From positions 1 through 62,922 of the forward strand of contig JALXCB010000080.1 in NCBI GenBank assembly GCA_026991225.1: a DNA stretch of 62,922 nt, written 5' to 3'. Each line of letters begins with the position of its first letter. Position 1 is the first letter of the stretch. The notes below the pieces were generated by a model. The model saw only the letters and a list, made by a program, of their open reading frames with translations, did not search any database and was not told where the DNA came from. Position numbers and translations under genes: made by a program. Source of the DNA: Anaerolineae bacterium (lineage in GTDB: Bacteria; Chloroflexota; Anaerolineae; J102). Shown piece after piece: positions 56,512 through 62,922 of the stretch.

Positions 56512-57996
56512 ATGCGCGTTATCCTCGCAAGTCCCGAATCCAAAGTCTGGTCCTCTCGCAAGCACATTCCTCTCGGCCTGGGATATCTGGCCGCGGTGCT
56601 GCGCGAGGCGGGCCACGACGTCATGATATACGACGCTTCCATCGAAGATTACCCCATCGAAACCTACCTCGACCAGGCGGAAGCGGAAGGCAAACCGTAC
56701 AAAGTCCTGGGCATCACCGCGGCCACGCCTCTCATCGAGGACGCGTGGGACATGGCCAAGATCGGCAAGAAGTACGGTATGACCACGATTTTGGGCGGGC
56801 CGCATCTCACCATCATGCCCGCGGAAAGCCTGGGGCCCGACCATCCCGAGGTGGATTACACCTTCAAGGGCGAGGCCGAAGAGGGCATCGTCGCCTTCGT
56901 CGATGCTCTGGAGCAGGGCAAACGCCCGGAGGATTTGGGCATTCCGGGCCTGAACTTCCGCGTGGGGGACGACATCTACGTCTCGCCCGAATCCCCCATG
57001 ATCCAGGACCTGGACGCGCTGCCCTTCCCCGCCCACGACCTGTTCAAAATCGACAAATACACCAACCTCCAGCCCCTGACCGACGGCCTCGACCCCCACG
57101 CCCGCTCCTTCACCATCCTCACCAGCCGGGGCTGCCCCTACCAATGCACCTTCTGCTCCAAGCCCGTCACCGGCAACACCTGGCGCGGGCGCAGCGTGGA
57201 AAACGTCATCGCGGAGTGGCGCTGGCTGGTGAAAGACCTGCACGCCACCGAAATCGGCGTCACCGACGATATCTGGAATCTGAAGCTGCCTCGGGCCAAG
57301 AACCTGTGCCGGGAACTGGTGCGCGAGGGGCTGAACACCGTGCCCTGGGTCACCGTCCACGGCATGAAGGTGAACCACACCGACCCTGAGCTCTTCCACC
57401 TGATGAAGGCCGCGGGCGCGAAGCGCGTGGGCTTTGGCGTGGAAAATGGCGATCCCTGGATGCTGAAAAACGTCATCCGCAAGGGCCAGACCATCGACCA
57501 GGTGCGCAACGCCTTCAAATGGGCCAAGGCCGCGGGCCTGCAAACCATGGGCTTCTTCATCTTCGGCATGCCCCGGGAGACCGAGGAAAGCATGGAGAAG
57601 ACCATCCAACTGGCCCTGGAGCTGGACCCCGACCTGGCCAACTTCATGCTGGCCGCGCCCTTCCCCGGCACAGCCATGTGGGATTTGATTCAGTCGGAGG
57701 GGCATGTGTTCGCCTCCACCTGGCGCGACCTGGCCATTCACGATGAAAAACCGCGCTTTACCATCTACGATGGCGACTACGACCCCGACCTGGTCATCCG
57801 CAAATGGCGGGAAGCCTATCGCCGCTTCTACCTCTATCGCCCCAAGCGGGTGTGGGAGAAGGTCTCCAACAAGCGGTTCTGGCTGGAGCTGCCCACGACC
57901 CTGGCCACGGCCAAGCGTTTCTTCATCGGCGATAAGGTGCAGACGCCGCCCGCGACCGCGCCCGACGCATCCCACTCGCCCCAACCCGCCTCGTAG
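56512..57996 (+). CDS. B12-binding radical SAM enzyme 6
   Basis: A 494-residue close relative of enzyme 1. B12-like domain at 1-130 ([53 protein letters not shown]), cluster motif C208-C212-C215 (CPYQCTFC), [42 protein letters not shown]. The C-terminal part [39 protein letters not shown] aligns with the end of enzyme 1, so the two probably arose by duplication and act on related substrates. Preceded by CACCTCCCC rather than a ribosome binding site. Confidence 0.9.
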   Translation: MRVILASPESKVWSSRKHIPLGLGYLAAVLREAGHDVMIYDASIEDYPIETYLDQAEAEGKPYKVLGITAATPLIEDAWDMAKIGKKYGMTTILGGPHLTIMPAESLGPDHPEVDYTFKGEAEEGIVAFVDALEQGKRPEDLGIPGLNFRVGDDIYVSPESPMIQDLDALPFPAHDLFKIDKYTNLQPLTDGLDPHARSFTILTSRGCPYQCTFCSKPVTGNTWRGRSVENVIAEWRWLVKDLHATEIGVTDDIWNLKLPRAKNLCRELVREGLNTVPWVTVHGMKVNHTDPELFHLMKAAGAKRVGFGVENGDPWMLKNVIRKGQTIDQVRNAFKWAKAAGLQTMGFFIFGMPRETEESMEKTIQLALELDPDLANFMLAAPFPGTAMWDLIQSEGHVFASTWRDLAIHDEKPRFTIYDGDYDPDLVIRKWREAYRRFYLYRPKRVWEKVSNKRFWLELPTTLATAKRFFIGDKVQTPPATAPDASHSPQPAS

Positions 57997-58004
57997 TGAA
58001 GTGT

Positions 58005-58072
58005 TCAGTATTCAGTGTTCAGTGTTCAGTTAGCCTGCACGCTACCCTTACTGAACACTGAAAACTGAAAAC
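58005..58072. repeat. GTTCAGTATTCA word hairpin
   Basis: GTTCAGTATTCAGTGTTCAG against CTGAACACTGAAAACTG, directly before the TTG start of the next gene. Confidence 0.72.
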
Positions 58073-58075
58073 TTA

Positions 58076-59173
58076 TTGACTCAAACTGTGTCACTCCTCA
58101 CCCTCGCCCCCAAACTGCCCCTCTACTGGGCCTTTCGACGCTTTGGCTGGCCGCCCATTCACCCCTTTTCGGTGGTGGTGTCGGTCAGTTATCGTTGCAA
58201 CAGCAAATGTCGCACCTGCGACGTGTGGCGCAAGCCCAACGACGATATGACGGTGGAGGAGTGGGATAAGGTCTTCGCCAGCATCGGCAAGTCGGTGGAA
58301 TACCTCACCTTCACCGGCGGCGAGCCCTTCCTGCGCAAGGACCTGGACGAGCTGGTCATCCGCGGGTGGCGGCGCACCCGGCCCACCTATATCACCATCC
58401 CCACCAACGGCCTCCTGACCAAACGCATCCTGGAGGCGACCGACCACATGTGCACCGAATGCAAGGGGGCGGATATCGGCATCAACCTCTCGCTGGATGG
58501 CGTGGGCGCGGAGCATGATGACATTCGGGGCGTGCCCGGCAATTGGGAGCGGGCCATGGCCACCTGGCAGGGGCTGAAAGCGCTGCAAGAGAAGCATCCC
58601 AACCTGGTGCTCACCGTGCACACGGTCATCAGCCGCTTCAATATCCACCGCTTTCGGGAGATCTACGAGGGGTTGCAGTTTCTGGACCCGGACAGCTACA
58701 TCACCGAGGTGGCGGAGGAGCGGGTGGAGCTGGACACGGTGGGGTGGGGCATTACGCCCCTGCCCGAGGATTACGCACCCGTGGCCGATTTCCTTTCCGA
58801 GCAGGCCCGCCAGCGCCCGGCCCGGGGCTTCGCCCGCATCACGCAGAGCTTTCGGGCGCAGTACTACCAGATCGCCAAGCGCACCCTGTTCGAGCGGCGG
58901 CAGGTCATCGACTGCTACGCCAGCTGGGCCAGCGTCCACATCGCGCCCAACGGCGACATCTGGAGCTGCTGCATCCGGGCGGAGCCAGTGGGGAATCTGC
59001 GGGAGGTGGGGTATGATTTCGACGTCATCTGGCGCAGCCCGGCCATGCAAGCCATGCGAGAGAGCATCTACAACAAAGAATGCGCCTGCCCCATGGCCAA
59101 CGCCACCTACGCCAACATGCTCTTTCATCCGCCCACCCTGGCCCGGGCGACGAAGGACTTGATTCGGCGATAG
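58076..59173 (+). CDS. Radical SAM enzyme 7 (MoaA/SPASM-like, no B12 domain)
   Basis: A 365-residue protein with cluster motif C41-C45-C48 (CNSKCRTC), the classical [17 protein letters not shown], and [31 protein letters not shown] in the barrel. Late cysteines ([23 protein letters not shown]) form a shortened auxiliary-cluster region, as in twitch/SPASM proteins. The N terminus has a hydrophobic helix-like stretch ([12 protein letters not shown]), perhaps for membrane contact. The TTG start is chosen because no ATG allows a complete core. It closes the radical SAM series. Confidence 0.88.
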   Translation: MTQTVSLLTLAPKLPLYWAFRRFGWPPIHPFSVVVSVSYRCNSKCRTCDVWRKPNDDMTVEEWDKVFASIGKSVEYLTFTGGEPFLRKDLDELVIRGWRRTRPTYITIPTNGLLTKRILEATDHMCTECKGADIGINLSLDGVGAEHDDIRGVPGNWERAMATWQGLKALQEKHPNLVLTVHTVISRFNIHRFREIYEGLQFLDPDSYITEVAEERVELDTVGWGITPLPEDYAPVADFLSEQARQRPARGFARITQSFRAQYYQIAKRTLFERRQVIDCYASWASVHIAPNGDIWSCCIRAEPVGNLREVGYDFDVIWRSPAMQAMRESIYNKECACPMANATYANMLFHPPTLARATKDLIRR

Positions 59174-59209
59174 TGAGACCGTCGCGGTTGATTTGTTGGG
59201 GATGAAAAT

Positions 59210-59238
59210 TTGGTGTTCGGGGATGGCGTCGCTACAAT
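59210..59238 (+). promoter_or_regulatory. Promoter of the DUF1905 gene
   Basis: TTGGTG (59210-59215), 17-base spacer, TACAAT (59233-59238). Confidence 0.65.
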
Positions 59239-59302
59239 TGGAAGACATCATCCTTCCATTGTCGCATTCCCCCACTTTTCCATTACGCAGGCTGGAGACA
59301 TC

Positions 59303-59611
59303 ATGGCGGACATCCACTTCATCGGCCCATTGGTGCGCAGGGGCAACTACTATTGCGTCGAATTCCCCCGGTTCATCAGCGCTGAACTCAACAGCCGGTC
59401 CCGCATCAAAGTCAAAGGTACCATCAACGGCGGCGATTATGACGGCTCCGCATTTCCCACAGGCGATGGCCGCCATTTCATCATGATCAACGCCCGGCTG
59501 CGCCAGAAGCTGGGCATCGAGGTGGGCGAGGAGGTCGTCGTCATTCTCGACGCCATCGATGACAAGGCGGAATCGGAAATCCGGGCGGGAACAGAAACGA
59601 CGGCGGGATAA
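59303..59611 (+). CDS. DUF1905-like small beta protein
   Basis: A 102-residue protein with FIGPLVRRGNYYCVEFPRFISAELN, RIKVKGTINGGDYDGSAFP and LRQKLGIEVGEEVVVILDAIDD, the pattern of DUF1905 (a small double-psi-type beta barrel, often fused to YdeI-like domains). Function not established. TGGAG lies before the ATG. It is independent of the radical SAM genes, with its own promoter. Confidence 0.8.
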   Translation: MADIHFIGPLVRRGNYYCVEFPRFISAELNSRSRIKVKGTINGGDYDGSAFPTGDGRHFIMINARLRQKLGIEVGEEVVVILDAIDDKAESEIRAGTETTAG

Positions 59612-59650
59612 ACGCGCTGTCCGGGGGCGCCGCGGCTTCTCTCCGCGGCG

Positions 59651-60010
59651 GTAACTACTAGAGGCTGTTATGCACTTTCCCGCCCTCAAAGGTCAGGATC
59701 GCCGCATCGGAGGTTGAAATTCGCCGCAGATAACGCGGATAAAGCAGATTTCCGCGGATTTTTTCAAAAGGATGCCATCTTTTTTCCGTAACAATCCGTG
59801 TTGATCCGTCGCATCAGCCTCATCCGTGGCGAATTGAAACGCACGTCACCCACAAAATCACGCCAAATTGGCGATAAGTTCATAACAGGCTCTAAGGTAT
59901 CGCCGCCACTTTTTGCCACGAAGACACGAAGAAAAAATGTATAAATTCCCCTTTGTGCCTTTGTGTCTTCGTGTTCTTAGTGGTTTTCGGGTGACGACCT
60001 TAGTAGTTGC
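59651..60010. mobile_element. IS66-type MITE interrupted by a second TA-inserted element
   Basis: Starts GTAACTACTA at 59651, continues at 59893 as TAAGGTATCGCC, and ends CCTTAGTAGTTGC at 60010. The interior words CACGAAGACACGAAG and GTGCCTTTGTGTC are as in the other copies. No clear outer duplication. Confidence 0.7.
59661..59892. mobile_element. 232-bp MITE of a different family, TA target duplication
   Basis: TA at 59659-59660 and 59893-59894. Terminal inverted repeats GAGGCTGTTATGCACTT and, from the other end, GAGCCTGTTATGAACTT. The interior has words CCGCAGATAACGCGGAT and ATCCGTGTTGATCCG. Joining the flanks restores a normal IS66-type end (GTAACTACTAAGG). Confidence 0.82.
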
Positions 60011-60028
60011 GAAAAAACTGATGACTGG

Positions 60029-60796
60029 TTATCTTGGTCCCATGCGCAATGCGCCATCCAGACGGATGACTTCGCCGTTGAGCAGGACGTTTTCGATGAT
60101 GTGTTGGACCAGGAACGCGTATTCAGGGGGCTGGCCCAGACGGGAGGGGAAGGGAATCTGCCTGCCCAGCTCGTTGCGCACCTGATCGGGCAGGCCCGCC
60201 AGCAAGGGCGTGTCGAACAGGCCCGGGGCAATGGTGACCACGCGGATGCCCCATTTGGCCAGATCCCGGGCCGCGGGCAGCGTGAGCCCCACCACGCCGC
60301 CCTTGGACGCGGCATAGGCGGCCTGGCCGATCTGCCCCTCGTAGGCGGCGATGGATGCGGTGTTGATGATGACGCCCCGCTCGCCGTCGGCCATCGGTGC
60401 GTTCCCCTGCATCGCGGCCGCGGCCAGACGCATGACATTGAAGGTGCCGATGAGATTAACCGCGATGACCTGGGAGAACGTCGCCAGGGAAAGCGGGCCG
60501 CTTCGGCCCAGGATGCGTCCGGGCGTGGCGATGCCCGCCGTGTTCACCGCGATGTGCAGCCCGCCGAAGCGCGTCAACGCCTCATCCACGGCCCGCTGCG
60601 CGTCCGCCTCCTCGGTGACGCTGCCGGGAATGAACGCGAAGCCTTCGCCCAACTCCCCGGCCAACGCCTCACCCCGCTCGGCGTTCAGATCGAATACGAC
60701 GACGTTCGCTCCCAACTGATGCAATCGCCGGGCCGTGGCCTCGCCCAAACCGGACGCGCCTCCGGCGATGAGCGCTGTTTTGCCTTGAATGTCCAT
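60029..60796 (-). CDS. Short-chain dehydrogenase, 3-hydroxyacyl-CoA dehydrogenase type II-like
   Basis: A 255-residue NAD(P)-dependent SDR. Coenzyme motif [15 protein letters not shown] (11-25), structural NTAG in [11 protein letters not shown], and the catalytic Ser-Tyr-Lys in [23 protein letters not shown]. The pattern [13 protein letters not shown] and the C-terminal [27 protein letters not shown] are characteristic of the HSD17B10-like 3-hydroxyacyl-CoA dehydrogenases. It probably acts in fatty-acid or branched-chain acyl-CoA oxidation. AGGAGG lies before the ATG. Confidence 0.9.
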   Translation of the reverse strand: MDIQGKTALIAGGASGLGEATARRLHQLGANVVVFDLNAERGEALAGELGEGFAFIPGSVTEEADAQRAVDEALTRFGGLHIAVNTAGIATPGRILGRSGPLSLATFSQVIAVNLIGTFNVMRLAAAAMQGNAPMADGERGVIINTASIAAYEGQIGQAAYAASKGGVVGLTLPAARDLAKWGIRVVTIAPGLFDTPLLAGLPDQVRNELGRQIPFPSRLGQPPEYAFLVQHIIENVLLNGEVIRLDGALRMGPR

Positions 60797-60814
60797 GAAA
60801 TCCTCCTTGCCTGT

Positions 60815-60965
60815 AAATAGGATTCGGACCAGGATTAGGATTGAGATCGCCAGGCCGACGCTGGGCGAGGCGGCAACGGGCGTGATGCGTGAAAACGTGA
60901 AACGTGAGAGCGTTACGCATCACGCATGACGCATTACGTGCTTGGCTTCCCGCGCCAACGTGGCT
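60815..60965 (+). repeat. Composite intergenic repeat C, copy 9
   Basis: AATAGGATTCGGACCAGG, GATCGCCAGGCCGACGCTGG, hairpin GTGATGCGTGAAAACGTG against GCATCACGCATGACGC, tail GCTTGGCTTCCCGCGCCAACG. Confidence 0.8.
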
Positions 60966-60998
60966 GTCGAGCTTGCCAGGGTGCGAGCGCGTTCTCGC

Positions 60999-62252
60999 TC
61001 AAGCCTCCTGAATGATGCGCTTCGCATCTTGAAGCAGGGCTTTTTTATCTTCTTCGGGCGTTTGTAAATTATCGAAATACCGTTCGAGCAGCTCCAGCGG
61101 CGTCGCCTTCTCGAAATCCACTGCGCCCAGACGGCTGCGCACATGCCAATCGATCTGGCGGATGATCCCGGCCACCGAGAACGCTTCCGCCAGCGCCGCC
61201 CGAATCTGCCGGTCGCTGATATGTCGATCCTGATCCTCGCGTAGCTTCAGGCGCACCCGCACGATGGCGTCCCGGACGCCTCCCTCTTCCTGACGGCGGC
61301 GGATGCGCTCGAGGATGGTCTCCATGGGGTCATCCTCTTTGCGGCAGTCGCAATCGATGGTGGTGAAGCGGCGGGCTTCGCGGCGGTAATGGGGGATGAA
61401 TTCATAGCTGGCGTGGCCGGGGCTCACTTCGACCAACACCCAGCCCTTGGGCTCCTTCTCCTCGCCGAAATCGATGCGCTCGATGCTGCCGCTATACACC
61501 ACCGGCGGCTGCGCGCCCGCGTTCAAATCCTGATGCTTGTGAATATGCCCCAGCGCCACATAATCCCAGGCGTCATCCACCAGCACCGACCGGGGGACCA
61601 GAATATCTCGCCCCACCATGACGCTGCGCTCCGAGCTGAACATGGCCCCATCCACCGAGAAATGCCCCACCAGCACGGCGGGAATCTCGGGCCGGGAGCG
61701 CACCTCCTCGGCCATGGCCCGGATGATATCGCTCATGAACTCGGTGTAGCGCCGGTCCAGGTCCTCCAGGCTGGCGGCCCGGAACGCCTCGCGGCTGGCC
61801 AGTTCCGACGTGTAGGGGTAGGGCGCAGGCGCGATCTGCACCGGGCCGTGACGGGTCTCGATGATGGTGACGCCGCTGTCCTGGTCCAACACATGGATGT
61901 TGGGCACGCGCAGGGTGTCGAAAATCTCGATGGTCGAGGCCCGCTGGCTCACAGGCGGCAGATCATGATTGCCCGCCACCATGACCACGGGGATGCCCTG
62001 ATCGGCGATGGCCTTGATGCGCCAGGAAAACTCGCGACGGTAGGTGGAGTTGGGATTGCGGGTTTTGTAGGCGTCCCCGGCGAAGATGACCAGGTCCACC
62101 CGCTTTTCGACGGCGAAGTCCGCCAGATCGGAAAGCCGCCGCAGATAATCCATGACGCGGCCGTTGATGCCGGTGGCGGGATCGACCCGGCCATAACGCT
62201 CCATGCCGATGTGAACGTCGGCGAAATGCAGAATGCGGATGGGCTCAGCCAT
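60999..62252 (-). CDS. sbcD: SbcD/Mre11-type metallophosphoesterase exonuclease
   Basis: A 417-residue nuclease subunit for DNA-end processing. The metallophosphoesterase motifs are visible in order: FADVHIG (Asp, His), FAGDAYKTRNPN, GNHDLPP, and ALGHIHKHQ. The C-terminal half is the capping and coiled-coil-binding domain. It usually works with SbcC/Rad50, but no sbcC gene follows here; the next gene on the strand is the SDR. The start at 62252 is supported by a promoter whose TATAAT ends seven bases upstream; longer in-frame openings run through repeat DNA. Confidence 0.9.
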   Translation of the reverse strand: MAEPIRILHFADVHIGMERYGRVDPATGINGRVMDYLRRLSDLADFAVEKRVDLVIFAGDAYKTRNPNSTYRREFSWRIKAIADQGIPVVMVAGNHDLPPVSQRASTIEIFDTLRVPNIHVLDQDSGVTIIETRHGPVQIAPAPYPYTSELASREAFRAASLEDLDRRYTEFMSDIIRAMAEEVRSRPEIPAVLVGHFSVDGAMFSSERSVMVGRDILVPRSVLVDDAWDYVALGHIHKHQDLNAGAQPPVVYSGSIERIDFGEEKEPKGWVLVEVSPGHASYEFIPHYRREARRFTTIDCDCRKEDDPMETILERIRRRQEEGGVRDAIVRVRLKLREDQDRHISDRQIRAALAEAFSVAGIIRQIDWHVRSRLGAVDFEKATPLELLERYFDNLQTPEEDKKALLQDAKRIIQEA

Positions 62253-62259
62253 AGCTCCC

Positions 62260-62288
62260 ATTATACTGAAGGGGATGGGGCGTGGCAA
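62260..62288 (-). promoter_or_regulatory. Leaderless promoter of sbcD
   Basis: Minus strand: TTGCCA (62288-62283), 17-base spacer, TATAAT (62265-62260), seven bases before the ATG. Confidence 0.75.
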
Positions 62289-62312
62289 TGACGCCGAGGG
62301 CGCAAATGGAAG

Positions 62313-62633
62313 GGGTGTGTCCTTTTTCGGTTGAGGAGTCTCACCGCAGTACTCGCCGACTGAAGTCGGACTCTTCTGGCCTACGGCCATCCCCCTCTTC
62401 ATCTCCCCCGCAAGCGGGGGAGAATAGCGGAAGGGAATAAGATGACGGCCTCCGCCGTCCAGTTTTCCGGTCGACGAAGGTCGACCATCGGCGCCATCGA
62501 ATCCTCCTTCCTTATTTCCTCCCCCGCCCGTCTCGAAGCGGGGGAGGAAGCAAAGGAGGGGACTTGCGCCTAAACAGCCCGAGTTCACTCGGCCAGTGCG
62601 TCCGGCTAACGCCAACTCATTTAGGACGCACCC
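62313..62633. mobile_element. GGGTGCGT-ended element, 321 bp, 9-bp duplication AAATGGAAG
   Basis: AAATGGAAG at 62304-62312 and 62634-62642. Ends GGGTGTGTCC and, inverted, GGGTGCGTCC. The interior is a chain of palindromes (CCGAC-TGAA-GTCGG, GGCC-TAC-GGCC, GGTCGAC-GAAG-GTCGACC, CCGAG-TTCA-CTCGG). Its right half is the inverted copy of the insert within 10688-11210. Confidence 0.88.
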
Positions 62634-62649
62634 AAATGGAAGTGTATGA

Positions 62650-62751
62650 GTGACTATACAGGTATCCAGCAAAACGATCTGCCACGAAGGATCGAAGGGA
62701 CGAAGACAACGCAGGTTTGCAGGTTTGCAAGTCGCAAGTGGCAAGTTCTTC
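62650..62751. repeat. GCAAGTGGCAAG-type element, cut by MITE copy 3
   Basis: Begins TGACTATACAGGTATCCAGC like 42456-42708, continues CACGAAGG, GGTTTGCAGGTTTGC and CGCAAGTGGCAAG, and stops at the TA where the MITE starts. The missing half should lie beyond the window. Confidence 0.72.
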
Positions 62752-62922
62752 TAAACTAAACGCATTTTGAAATCAGGTGTTTTTGGCCTCGGCCACTGAA
62801 GCTCCGGGCTACGAAACGACGCCGGGTGAACCCGGCTTCCTGCGGCGCGCGACATGCACCGTAGCCCCATTCATGGGGCGTCGTTTTTAGCCCGCAGGTT
62901 CACCTGCGGGCGGCAGCGCGGC
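62752..62922. mobile_element. 243-bp-type MITE copy 3, cut by window end
   Basis: TA at 62752-62753, then AACTAAACGCATTTTGAAA as in copies 1 and 2. A seven-base deletion removes one arm of the first TGAA hairpin. The far end lies outside the window. Confidence 0.82.

Overview
The window looks like a chromosomal contig from a GC-rich bacterium, most probably a member of the Chloroflexota (Anaerolineae-like). This is inferred from gene content: a two-subunit ba3-type oxidase with a tiny extra subunit, a threonyl-tRNA synthetase without a TGS domain, a T-box leader, and tandem B12-dependent radical SAM genes. There is no rRNA to confirm it. Both strands are coding, with no prophage, no plasmid genes and no intact transposase.

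Layout. (1) 0.2-11 kb, housekeeping: ftsH, thrS, a tRNA-Val, a threonine-type T-box leader stranded 1.4 kb upstream of thrS, a Phd/VapC-type toxin-antitoxin pair, an mtnA-like isomerase and a MurE-type ligase. (2) 11-22.5 kb, respiration: an SQR-like flavoprotein, a lipoprotein cytochrome c, a very unusual cytochrome b / ferredoxin / MvhD / cytochrome c fusion, a ba3-type oxidase (subunits I, II and a 51-residue subunit), then a REC-like protein, a NarL-type regulator and its histidine kinase. (3) 24.4-32 kb, a complete F-type ATP synthase operon (atpI-B-E-F-H-A-G-D-C), followed by mreB, metG, a TRAP transporter (dctP, dctQM) and a TerC-like gene. (4) 41-47 kb, a sugar or envelope set: class V aminotransferase, GT39-like transferase, left-handed beta-helix acyltransferase, Gfo/Idh/MocA oxidoreductase, Alg14-like and Alg13-like halves of a glycosyltransferase, and a methyltransferase. 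(5) 48-59 kb, seven radical SAM enzymes in a row on one strand. Five carry an N-terminal cobalamin-binding-like domain, and a 68-residue unknown protein sits among them. (6) 59-62 kb, a DUF1905 protein, a short-chain dehydrogenase and an SbcD/Mre11-type nuclease.

The most distinctive property of the window is its intergenic DNA. Nearly every gap of 80 bases or more is filled with repeats. At least four classes are non-autonomous mobile elements whose ends and target duplications can be read directly: GTAACTGCTAA-ended elements with 8-bp duplications (IS66-like ends), GGGTGCGT-ended elements with 9-bp duplications, a 243-bp element inserted at TA, and a 232-bp element inserted at TA. Several are nested in one another. 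A composite element of about 150-180 bp occurs nine times. Other gaps hold hairpins whose arms are tandem runs of short words (GTTCAGTAATCA, TAAAGATTAAAGAC, CGTAATGCG, AGGATT). Such hairpins sit between the genes of the ATP synthase operon and immediately before start codons in the radical SAM cluster. All gaps over 300 bases (4436-4822, 5285-5850, 5928-6268, 10686-11470, 22526-22945, 32056-32363, 33369-34009, 35789-36388, 40774-41322, 42427-42732, 47729-48171, 56174-56511, 59612-60028, 62253-62922) are accounted for by these repeats plus promoters, the T-box and the tRNA.

Several genes have a -10 hexamer only 6-7 bases before the start codon and no ribosome binding site, so leaderless transcription seems common.
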